Of a DNA stretch of 37,729 nt, positions 9,274 to 15,558 are shown one piece after another. The position numbers were made by a program, and so were the translations under genes. Under the pieces are notes generated by a model. The model made no database searches. It had not been told where the DNA came from and saw only the letters and a list, made by a program, of their open reading frames with translations. The stretch is from contig DASYAZ010000062.1 in assembly GCA_036501085.1 (NCBI GenBank), positions 1 through 37,729 of the forward strand. The letters run 5' to 3'. How positions within the stretch are numbered: the first letter of the stretch is position 1; the number at the start of each line of letters is the position of its first letter. The stretch comes from GCA-003244245 sp036501085 (lineage in GTDB: Bacteria > Actinomycetota > Actinomycetes > Mycobacteriales > Pseudonocardiaceae).

Positions 9274-9385
9274 CCGAGCGAGGAGCGCAGCGGGTGCCAA
9301 CAACTCTCACCAGAGCCGCACCGTCCACGGTGGGCAATGGACCTTGGACCTGATGGACCTTCCCAACCCTGCCCGGATGCTGTGA
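9274..9385 (+). promoter_or_regulatory. duplicated start segment and chained micro-frames ahead of mycP
   Basis: Positions 9274-9301 repeat the eccD start region (7637-7664) with one mismatch in 28 bases, including GAGGAG and the GTG. Here the GTG (9294) opens only a 19-codon frame (VPTTLTRAAPSTVG...) ending in a TGA at 9351. Its start resembles that of EccD (VPTNTNRAVPPSG). The TGA overlaps an ATG (9353) of a 10-codon frame (MDLPNPARML) whose TGA (9383) overlaps the GTG (9382) proposed for mycP. This could be a duplication relic or a leader giving translational coupling to a gene that otherwise lacks a binding site. The duplication is seen; the function is inferred. Confidence 0.45.
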
Positions 9386-10803
9386 GAGCGACCACCCGAC
9401 ATCGCTGCGCCCCGCTGGTGGCTGTCGCGACCGCATTGCTGTGCCTGGCAGGCCCGGTGGCGCCGGCGGCGGCCCAGCCCGCCGACCGGCCGCCGGGGGT
9501 GCCCCCACCGGTGGATCCGGCGGCGCTGCCGGCCCCCAGCAGCGTGAACGCCCTGCCCTACGTGGTGAACAACAGCGCGACCCAGCAGACCGGGCCGGTG
9601 CAGCAGCAAGCGCAGTGTGCGCAACAGGCACCAGAGACCACCCAGGACCTGCGGGCCGAACCCGCCGCGCAGCAGCAACTCCGGATCCGGCAGGCCCAAC
9701 GACTCGCCACCGGGCGTGGCCAGCGGATCGCCGTGATCGACAGCGGCGTGGCGCGGCATCCCAGGCTGGCCGGCCGGTTGATCGATGGCGGGGACTACAT
9801 CGAGAATCGCAGTGGCCTGTTCGACTGCGACGGGCACGGCACCGCGGTGGCCGGGCTGATCGCCGCAGCGCCCGATCCGGCCACCGGATTCGTCGGGGTG
9901 GCCCCAGCCGCGCAGATCCTGGCCATCCGCCAGGCCAGCACGTTCTATGCGGTGCCGCTACGCCAGCTCGACACCGGCCAGGCACTGCGCAGCCCGATGG
10001 CGGGTGACACGGTGAGCATGGCCCGCGCCGTGCTGCGCGCGGTGGAACTGGGCGCGACAGTGATCAACATCTCGGAAGCCGCCTGCTTTCCCGCCACGCC
10101 TGACCAGGTCAACGCGCCGGATCTGCAGGCCGCCGTGCACGACGCTACGGAGCATGACGTGGTCGTGGTGGTCGCCGCCGCCAACACCAGCAACACCTGC
10201 AAGCAGAACGGCTCGGGCGTGGTCACCACGATCTCCTCGCCCGGCTGGTTCGACGGTGACGTGCTCACCGTGGCCGCCGCCGACAGCGGCGGTGGGCCGG
10301 CGGATTTCTCGATCCGTGGCCCGTGGGTGGACGTCGCCGCTCCCGGGGTCGGGGCGGTATCCCTGGCCGCTGGAGACCCGGGACTGACCAGCGAGCTCGT
10401 CGACGCCCACGGCGTTCCCCGGCCCCTGGACGGCACCAGTTTCGCCACGCCCTACGTCGCCGGGGTGGCGGCTCTGGTCCGGGACCGGTTCCCGAATCTG
10501 ACCGCCCGCCAGGTGATGCACCGCATCGAGCAGACCGCTCGGCACCCTGCCGGTGCAGGCGCGCGGTCCGAGGCGCTCGGCTACGGCATGGTCGACCCGG
10601 TCGCCGCGCTCACCGCTGTGTTGCCTGAAGAGCAGCGCGCCGGCGAGCAACAGTCCCGCCCGGCAGAGCTGACCGGGCTGGCCCCCGCACCCGCTGGGGA
10701 CACCCGGTCCCGCACCATCGCCCTGATCGGCTCCGCCGCCGCCCTGGCGTTACTGGCGCTGACCCTGCTGGTCATCCACACCGTCAAACGGCACCGCGGT
10801 TAA
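9382..10803 (+). CDS. mycP: type VII secretion-associated serine protease, mycosin MycP
   Basis: A subtilisin-family (S8) protease anchored in the membrane of the ESX system; mycosins stabilise the complex and cleave some substrates. From the GTG at 9382 it has 473 residues. A signal peptide (about 11-32) precedes the N-terminal extension. The catalytic triad is Asp120 in AVIDSGVARHP, His152 in DGHGTAVAG and Ser353 in LDGTSFATPYVAG. The oxyanion-region Asn is in VAAANTSN. A C-terminal TM helix (about 443-465) is followed by a basic tail. A TTG at 9256 would add 42 residues ahead of the signal peptide and is less likely. Its stop codon overlaps that of the convergent eccB remnant. Confidence 0.95.
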   Translation: MRATTRHRCAPLVAVATALLCLAGPVAPAAAQPADRPPGVPPPVDPAALPAPSSVNALPYVVNNSATQQTGPVQQQAQCAQQAPETTQDLRAEPAAQQQLRIRQAQRLATGRGQRIAVIDSGVARHPRLAGRLIDGGDYIENRSGLFDCDGHGTAVAGLIAAAPDPATGFVGVAPAAQILAIRQASTFYAVPLRQLDTGQALRSPMAGDTVSMARAVLRAVELGATVINISEAACFPATPDQVNAPDLQAAVHDATEHDVVVVVAAANTSNTCKQNGSGVVTTISSPGWFDGDVLTVAAADSGGGPADFSIRGPWVDVAAPGVGAVSLAAGDPGLTSELVDAHGVPRPLDGTSFATPYVAGVAALVRDRFPNLTARQVMHRIEQTARHPAGAGARSEALGYGMVDPVAALTAVLPEEQRAGEQQSRPAELTGLAPAPAGDTRSRTIALIGSAAALALLALTLLVIHTVKRHRG

Positions 10804-11117
10804 CGCAGGGTGATCACCGGGGTGAGCGAATCCACGTCGCTGTACCTCGCGGCGACGGCTTCGGACGAAACCCCAGACGACCCCTGAGTGTCGATCGCAG
10901 CCGCGTGGGTCTTGCCGGTCGCGCTGAGCTTGCCGATCACGAAGCAGGCGGCGAGCCCCAGTACGCCCAGAATCAGCCCGATCAGGGTCGCCCGCAGGTG
11001 GTGGCGCATCGGCTCGTGCAGCATGACCGCGTCCTTGCGGACCAGCGCCGACTCCATCCTGCGGAGCATGAAGCGGTACGCCTGCACCTGAGAACTGGTG
11101 GTCGGATCTGTGGACAT
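10800..11117 (-). CDS. eccB: truncated EccB (N-terminal segment only)
   Basis: A 105-residue protein matching only the N-terminus of EccB, the core component whose large periplasmic domain normally makes the family about 470-500 residues. The hallmark start is present (residues 9-36: SQVQAYRFMLRRMESALVRK, then DAVMLHEPMR). A single TM helix (about 43-62) and a 43-residue tail ending in VITLR follow. The periplasmic repeats and central domain are absent and cannot continue elsewhere, because mycP occupies the adjacent DNA on the other strand: the eccB TAA (10800-10802) overlaps the mycP TAA (10801-10803). In mycobacterial ESX-4 a full-length eccB is convergent with mycP at this place, so a 3' deletion is likely. 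Whether it is a functional minimal EccB or a remnant is open. Confidence 0.8.
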   Translation of the reverse strand: MSTDPTTSSQVQAYRFMLRRMESALVRKDAVMLHEPMRHHLRATLIGLILGVLGLAACFVIGKLSATGKTHAAAIDTQGSSGVSSEAVAARYSDVDSLTPVITLR

Positions 11118-11218
11118 CGGAGTGCCTGCCGCTCGCGGGTGGGCTGTACGGTGCCGCAGGATAGCGAAGCGCCCCCGGCGGCCCCACCAGGTCCGCCCCA
11201 GGCAATAGAGGCGACGAT

Positions 11219-12484
11219 GTGACCGCGACACAGGCTCCACCACGGCCGAGCTCGCTGCCGGCGCCGGAGCCCGCCCGCGCCGCCGGCAGCAGCGTCCGGT
11301 TGGGCTCGGCAGGGCGGCGCCTGGGCCCGCTGCCGGTCATCAACCTCGTCGTGCTGGAGATCGGACTGGCGCTGGGCTTGGTGCTGATCGCGGCGAGCCC
11401 GGCGCGGTGGTGGGTGGCGCTGCCCATCCTGCTGATCGCGGTACCGCTGGGGCTGGGGCGCTGGCAGCGTCTCTGGCTGGCGCGATGGGTCCAGCTCAAG
11501 GCTCATTACCTGCTGCGGTCCCGCTACCGGAGCACTACCGAACCGGACCCGGTGGCGGATCGCGACGACCCGCGGCTGGCCCTGCTCCAGCTCGTCCTCC
11601 CCGGTCTCACCATCGCGCCCGGCATCGATCACCGGCGCGAACCGCTGGGGCTGGCGTGGCATGAGGGCACCTGGACCGCGGTGCTGGAGGTGGACCCCGC
11701 CCCGTCGATGATCACTCCACTGGACGGTGCGCCCAGCTTGCCGCTCGGCGCCCTGGTCCCGTGCCTTTCGGACCGCGGGGTGGTGCTCGATGCCATCCAG
11801 GTGGTCTCGCACTGCTACCCCGGCAGCGCCGCGCCGCCCTTGTCACTGGCAGCACGGTCCTACCTGGATGTCTTGGGGCCGTGGCCCGCGCCTGCCCGCC
11901 GCAGCACCTGGATCGCGGTGCGCCTGGACCCCCGCCGCTGCCCGGCCGCGGTGGCCGAACGCGGTGGCGGGGTGACAGGGTGCCACCGGGCCCTGATCGG
12001 TGCGCTGGCCCGGGTGCGGGGCGCGCTGGAGTCCCGGGGCGTGCCGGCCCGGCCACTGGACACCGGCCAGCTGCTGCGGGCCGGCACCGTCGCGGCCGGG
12101 CTGACGCTCCCGCTACCCGGGGCCACCGGCGGCGAGCAGCCGGTGACCCTCGCTGAGGGCTGGGCCGCGGTCACCGCCGGCGGGGTAGGCCACACCAGCT
12201 ACGCGGTCACCGGCTGGGGGAACCGGGGTGCGGCGCCGGATCTCAGCGTGCTGGCCGGCGTGCCCGCGCTGTCGACGACCCTTGCGCTGTCCCTGTCGCC
12301 CGGTGCCGCCGGGGTCAGGCTGCGAGGGGTGATCCGGATCAGTGCTCGCAACCCCGCCCAGCTCGACGCTGCCTGCGACCAGTTGCATGCGGCCACCCAC
12401 CAGCACCGGCTGGCGCTGCAGCCACTGCGGGGCCAGCAGCTCAGCGGCCTGGCAGCAACGCTACCGCTGGGCACCCCCGGATGA
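11219..12484 (+). CDS. eccE: type VII secretion protein EccE
   Basis: A 421-residue EccE-family protein, a peripheral subunit of the ESX inner-membrane complex. After a proline/alanine-rich N-terminus, two close hydrophobic helices (about 42-60 and 62-80) are followed by a large soluble domain. The conserved region LGLAWHEGTWTAVLEVDP (about 142-160) is typical of EccE. The GTG at 11219 follows AGAGG with 7-base spacing. It is divergent from eccB (101 bases apart, shared promoter region). Its stop overlaps the ATG of the next gene (ATGA), implying coupled translation. Mycobacterium tuberculosis ESX-4 lacks eccE, so this locus looks closer to an eccE-containing ancestral form. Confidence 0.88.
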   Translation: MTATQAPPRPSSLPAPEPARAAGSSVRLGSAGRRLGPLPVINLVVLEIGLALGLVLIAASPARWWVALPILLIAVPLGLGRWQRLWLARWVQLKAHYLLRSRYRSTTEPDPVADRDDPRLALLQLVLPGLTIAPGIDHRREPLGLAWHEGTWTAVLEVDPAPSMITPLDGAPSLPLGALVPCLSDRGVVLDAIQVVSHCYPGSAAPPLSLAARSYLDVLGPWPAPARRSTWIAVRLDPRRCPAAVAERGGGVTGCHRALIGALARVRGALESRGVPARPLDTGQLLRAGTVAAGLTLPLPGATGGEQPVTLAEGWAAVTAGGVGHTSYAVTGWGNRGAAPDLSVLAGVPALSTTLALSLSPGAAGVRLRGVIRISARNPAQLDAACDQLHAATHQHRLALQPLRGQQLSGLAATLPLGTPG

Positions 12485-13173
12485 GCAGGACGCTGGGCGG
12501 TCCTGATCCGGTGGCGCCGGAGTTCACCGTCACACCGGAGCTGCTCGACGCGCTGAACCCGCCCGTTGATCACGGGGGCGTGGTCCTGGGGTGCGGTCTG
12601 CACGACGAGCTGCTGAGCGTGTCGGTGCTACGCCCGCAACCCACCCGGCTGGTCCTGGTCGGTGGGCTTCACCTGGCCCGCCAGCTCGCACTGCGCGCGG
12701 TTGCGACCGGAGCCTGCGTGGTCATCGCCACCGACCAACCCGGCGCCTGGCAGCCGATCGTGCACGCCGCCGGTGAGGGATGCTCGCTGGTGCAGCTACG
12801 GCCGCTCGGACCGGGCGAGCTGCCGCACGCCACGCAGCTGACTCCCCTGCTGGTCGTGCAGGACAGCGGTGCCGAGCCGCAGGAGCTGTTCCCGCCGAGC
12901 TCTCCGTGGCAGAGCACCCTCTACGCGCTTCCTGCGCTGCACCCGCAGGCGGAGATCATCGCGGTCGACGCCGACCTGGTACTCCTCCAGCGGCTCCCGG
13001 CCGACCAGGCGGCGCTGGCGGCCAGGATGTGGCGGCTGCCAGGACCGATGAGCCACCAGTTGACCACCCTGGGCGACGACGGCGTGATCGCATTGGGCCA
13101 GAACCTCTGGCTGCCCCTGCGGCTGAACACCACCCCGCTGGAACGGGACATCATCGCGCGCTGCGCACCGTAG
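12481..13173 (+). CDS. unknown ESX-4-associated protein
   Basis: 230 residues, not recognised. Its ATG overlaps the eccE stop by 4 bases, so it is very probably cotranslated with eccE and works with the secretion system. It has no signal peptide or TM segment. The sequence alternates hydrophobic strands and helices. RLVLVGGLHLARQLALRAV, then VVIATDQPGAW, then LLVVQDSG occupy the places where a P-loop protein would have strand-1/Walker A, a switch strand and strand-3/Walker B, but the Walker A lysine and Thr/Ser are missing. It might be a degenerate ATPase-like partner of EccC; this is a guess from pattern only. Confidence 0.75.
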   Translation: MSRTLGGPDPVAPEFTVTPELLDALNPPVDHGGVVLGCGLHDELLSVSVLRPQPTRLVLVGGLHLARQLALRAVATGACVVIATDQPGAWQPIVHAAGEGCSLVQLRPLGPGELPHATQLTPLLVVQDSGAEPQELFPPSSPWQSTLYALPALHPQAEIIAVDADLVLLQRLPADQAALAARMWRLPGPMSHQLTTLGDDGVIALGQNLWLPLRLNTTPLERDIIARCAP

Positions 13174-13215
13174 AACTCGGCCTCGTGGCGCGGCCAGCCG
13201 CTGGCAGCAGTGTTG

Positions 13216-13280
13216 GCACCGAGTTCCACCAGGGGGCTGTGGGCTTCGCGTTTGGACAGCCTCGTGGTGGAACTCGGTGC
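13216..13280. repeat. inverted repeat, family B copy 1
   Basis: Arms at 13216-13240 and 13256-13280 (25 bases, two mismatches) with a 15-base loop, downstream of the eccE-linked gene. The arms share most of their sequence with the inverted repeat at 19681-19737: both contain CGAGTT[C/T]CAC and end with GGGGGCTGT at the loop side. It may end transcription of the ESX operon, but recurrence elsewhere points to a dispersed palindromic element. Confidence 0.85.
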
Positions 13281-13354
13281 GCTGAGGGCACCGTGAGTCG
13301 GCCGCGTGTCCCTCGGGATCCGCGGAGAGTACGGGAGGCCCGGGTGAGGTGGCG

Positions 13355-13384
13355 GTATTACGATGGTAATACTGATGGTAGCCT
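13355..13384 (+). promoter_or_regulatory. operator-like palindrome and promoter of the toxin-antitoxin pair
   Basis: A perfect palindrome GTATTAC, GATG, GTAATAC lies at 13355-13372, with GATGGTA repeated directly at 13362 and 13374. TAGCCT (13379-13384) fits the TANNNT -10 pattern and ends 6 bases before the antitoxin GTG, which has no upstream Shine-Dalgarno sequence. Together this suggests a leaderless transcript with the palindrome as autoregulatory operator for the ribbon-helix-helix antitoxin (inference). Confidence 0.55.
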
Positions 13385-13390
13385 CATGAG

Positions 13391-13660
13391 GTGAGCACAA
13401 GTAGGCTGTCCATCTCGGTGCCATCTGAGGTGGAGAAAACCATCCGCACCGCTGCGGCGGACGCAGGGGTTCCAGTCTCGGTGTGGCTCGCTCAGGTTGC
13501 CGAGCGGGCGGCTGCGGAGCAAACGGCGGTCGCCGACGGGCTGGCGGCGGTTGCGGAGTTCGAGGCAGATCACGGTGTCCTGACCGATGCGGAGCGGGCG
13601 GACGCACGTCAGGTGCTCATCGACGCCGGAGTGATCCCGCCGCAACGAGCCGCCAGCTAG
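13391..13660 (+). CDS. ribbon-helix-helix type antitoxin (VapB-like)
   Basis: 89 residues. The N-terminus RLSISVPSEVEKTIRTAAAD followed by AGVPVSVWLAQV has the strand-helix-helix pattern of Arc/MetJ-type (RHH) DNA-binding domains. The C-terminal half (TDAERADARQVLIDAGV) would be the toxin-neutralising part. It directly abuts the PIN-domain gene with no spacer, as in type II toxin-antitoxin operons. The GTG start at 13391 immediately follows an in-phase-unrelated ATGAG; no ribosome binding site is visible, so translation from a leaderless mRNA is likely. The exact antitoxin family name is uncertain. Confidence 0.8.
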   Translation: MSTSRLSISVPSEVEKTIRTAAADAGVPVSVWLAQVAERAAAEQTAVADGLAAVAEFEADHGVLTDAERADARQVLIDAGVIPPQRAAS

Positions 13661-14041
13661 GTGGCCGGGCTCGTCTACGACACCGGTGCGCTGCTTGCCG
13701 CCGAACAGCGGCACCGCCCCCTGTGGGCATTGCACGAACAGAGCCTCGCGGCCGGAACCCGTCCGATCGTGCCGGTCATGATCCTGGCGCAAGCCTGGCG
13801 CGGCGCACCGCACGCAAACCTTTCCCGGTTCCTACGAGGCTGCGCGGTGACACCGGACACCGAAGAACTCGGCAAGGCGGCGGGGGCGATCTGCGGTCGG
13901 GCAGGCACGTCCGACGTTATCGACGGGCTCGTAGTGGTCACCGCGCTGCGGCTGGATGCACTGGTCGTCACCAGCGACCCGCATGACCTACAGCACCTCG
14001 CCTCGGCGCTGCACAGCAAGCTGGCTCTCTACACCGTCTGA
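13661..14041 (+). CDS. PIN-domain ribonuclease toxin (VapC-like)
   Basis: 126 residues with PIN-fold signatures: Asp7 in LVYDTGALLAAE, the second motif in PVMILAQAWRG, Asp residues in GTSDVIDGLVVVTA, and a last acidic motif in VVTSDPHDLQHL. The second acidic position is Gln in this protein, common in this VapC subgroup. VapC toxins cleave specific RNAs and are held inactive by the cognate antitoxin. The GTG start follows the antitoxin TAG without a gap. The 3' end overlaps convergent truA by 13 bases. The pair sits between ESX-4 and the ribosomal operon, a site that holds other genes in Mycobacterium. Confidence 0.88.
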   Translation: MAGLVYDTGALLAAEQRHRPLWALHEQSLAAGTRPIVPVMILAQAWRGAPHANLSRFLRGCAVTPDTEELGKAAGAICGRAGTSDVIDGLVVVTALRLDALVVTSDPHDLQHLASALHSKLALYTV

Positions 14042-14853
14042 TCGGGCCCGGGCGCTGGGTTCGGGGTTCGGGGGGCCCGGGTCAGGGTGGCGCGAGCGGC
14101 GAGCTGATCGTCCTCGGGGTAATCCACCCCGATCAGGGTGAGGCCGTGTGCCGGGGCCACCGTCACCTCGCTGACCCGGGTGGTGTGGCGCAACAGCCCG
14201 GCGGGCCAGTCGGGCGGGCGCCGGCCCTCCCCCACCGCCAGCAGGGCACCGACCAGGCTGCGCACCATCGAGTGGCAGAACGCGTCCGCCGCGACGTGCG
14301 CGACCAGCAGGTGCGGCTCGTGGCGGGTCCATTCCAGCTGCTCCAGCGCGCGGATGGTGGTGGCGCCCTCGCGGTGCCGGCAGAACGCGGCGAAATCGTG
14401 CTCGCCCAGCAGCAGCGTGCTCGCGGTGTTCATCGACGCCTCGTCGAGCCGGCGGTGGTGGCTGAGCGTGTCGTACCTGCACAGCGGGTCCACGCCCCAC
14501 GGCGCGTCGCAGACCCGGTACCGGTAGTGCCGCCGCAGGGCGGAGAACCGGGCGTCGAAGGCGTGGGGCACCTGGTGCACCGCAGGAACCCGCAGATCCG
14601 GGGGGAGCAGCCGGGCCAGCCGGTGGGCGAGTTGGTCCGGAGCCAGCGCGCCGAGCGGGACGTCCAAGTGCGCGACCTGACCGCTGGCGTGCACCCCTGC
14701 GTCGGTGCGCCCGGCGACGGTGAGCGTGGTTTGGATCCGGGCGACGGTCGCCAGCGCGTCCTCCAGCACTCCCTGGACCGTGCGCCGCCCCGGCTGGCGG
14801 GCCCAGCCGGAGAACCCGGATCCGTCGTAGCTGATGTCCAGCCGGTAGCGCAG
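14029..14853 (-). CDS. truA: tRNA pseudouridine(38-40) synthase TruA
   Basis: TruA isomerises uridines 38-40 of tRNA anticodon stems. The catalytic Asp is in AGRTDAGVHASGQVAH (residue 51 from the start used here). Other family motifs are FDARFSALRRHYRYR, DFAAFCRHREGATTIR and DAFCHSMVRSLVGALL. The conserved N-terminal strand (YRLDISYDGSGFSGWARQPG) is encoded in frame upstream of the first GTG (14769), but no ATG, GTG or TTG exists between it and the rplQ stop. I place the start at a CTG (14853), which gives the expected 274 residues and an LRYRLDISYDG start. A frameshift or assembly error is the alternative. That CTG lies in the downstream arm of a strong hairpin. truA is the last gene of the rpoA-rplQ transcript, as in many actinobacteria. 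Confidence 0.9.
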   Translation of the reverse strand: MRYRLDISYDGSGFSGWARQPGRRTVQGVLEDALATVARIQTTLTVAGRTDAGVHASGQVAHLDVPLGALAPDQLAHRLARLLPPDLRVPAVHQVPHAFDARFSALRRHYRYRVCDAPWGVDPLCRYDTLSHHRRLDEASMNTASTLLLGEHDFAAFCRHREGATTIRALEQLEWTRHEPHLLVAHVAADAFCHSMVRSLVGALLAVGEGRRPPDWPAGLLRHTTRVSEVTVAPAHGLTLIGVDYPEDDQLAARATLTRAPRTPNPAPGPDQTV

Positions 14854-14890
14854 GAGCCCGCCATCCCCGGCGGGGATGGCGGGCTCCTGC
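14850..14890 (-). terminator. perfect 19-bp hairpin between rplQ and truA
   Basis: Read on the minus strand, arms of 19 bases (beginning GCAGGAGCCCGCC) match perfectly around a 3-base GCC loop. It begins 16 bases after the rplQ stop. No U-tract follows, so it is either a GC-rich intrinsic terminator/attenuator or a structural element that also sequesters the truA start region. Confidence 0.75.
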
Positions 14891-14906
14891 GGTGTCGTGC
14901 TCCGGC

Positions 14907-15488
14907 TCAGGATTCGCTCTCGCGTTCCTGCTGGGCAGCCGGTGCGCTCTCCTCCTGCCCTGCGGAGTCGTCCTTGGTATCCGCCCCGCCCGCGGCGGTG
15001 GCCGTCTCAGCGCTGCCCGCGGCGGTGGCCGTCTCGCCGCTGCCCGGGGTGGCCGTCTCGTCGCTGGTCGCTGCCTTCTGACCCCGAGCCTGGAAGGCGC
15101 GACGCTGGACCTCTTCAACCTCTACAGCGGTCCGCTCGGTCACCAGCGCGATGATCGCCATCGGGGCGTTGTCGCCCTTGCGCGGCAACGTCTTGACGAT
15201 CCGGGTATAGCCACCCGCCCGGGTCGCGAACTGCGGGCCGATCTCGGCTACCAGCTTGTGCACCACGTCCTTGTCCCGGATCACCCGCATGATCTCGCGA
15301 CGGTTGTGCAGGTCCCCCCGGCGGGCCTTGGTGATCAACCGCTCGGCGAACGGGCGCAGTCGTTTCGCCTTGGCCTCGGTAGTGGTGATCCGGCCATGGG
15401 TGAACAGCGATGTCGCCAGGTTGGCCAGCATCAACCGTTCGTGGGCCGGCGAACCTCCGAGCCGGGCGCCCTTGGTGGGCGTGGGCAT
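14907..15488 (-). CDS. rplQ: 50S ribosomal protein bL17
   Basis: 193 residues. The conserved bL17 core (PTPTKGARLGGSPAHERLML, then NLATSLFTHGRITTTEAKAKRLRP) covers about residues 1-120 and sits near the peptide exit tunnel of the large subunit. The C-terminus is extended by about 70 residues rich in Ala/Thr/Glu/Ser with a repeated TATAAG motif. Long L17 tails are known in actinobacteria; the repeats make this one unusual. The ATG at 15488 follows AGGGAG by 5-6 bases. It lies between rpoA and truA, the standard actinobacterial order. Confidence 0.97.
   Translation of the reverse strand: MPTPTKGARLGGSPAHERLMLANLATSLFTHGRITTTEAKAKRLRPFAERLITKARRGDLHNRREIMRVIRDKDVVHKLVAEIGPQFATRAGGYTRIVKTLPRKGDNAPMAIIALVTERTAVEVEEVQRRAFQARGQKAATSDETATPGSGETATAAGSAETATAAGGADTKDDSAGQEESAPAAQQERESES
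14989..15060 (-). repeat. 27-bp tandem repeats in the 3' end of rplQ
   Basis: Units at 14989-15015 and 15016-15042 are nearly identical; a third, shortened unit covers 15043-15060. They encode the Ala/Thr/Glu-rich repeated tail of bL17 and keep the frame. Confidence 0.85.
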
Positions 15489-15510
15489 TATCGCTCCCTT
15501 CGGTCGCGTC

Positions 15511-15550
15511 GTGAGTGGCATTCGGTGCTCCAGCACCGAATGCCACTCAC
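15511..15550. repeat. perfect 19-bp palindrome between rpoA and rplQ
   Basis: Arms at 15511-15529 (GTGAGTGGCATTCGGTGCT) and 15532-15550 are perfect reverse complements with a 2-base loop. It occupies most of the 70-base gap between the rpoA stop (15559) and the rplQ start (15488). It could pause or reduce transcription into rplQ, or act as an mRNA processing site, but it lacks a terminal U-run. Confidence 0.85.
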
Positions 15551-15558
15551 GAGAGCAG

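Noticed and set aside
13661..14041. Gln instead of an acidic residue in the second PIN motif
   Set aside because: This substitution (ILAQAWR) is common in this VapC subgroup and does not by itself show inactivation.
14146..15081. Plus-strand frame opposite truA and rplQ
   Set aside because: Antisense to two well-identified genes with shadow composition.
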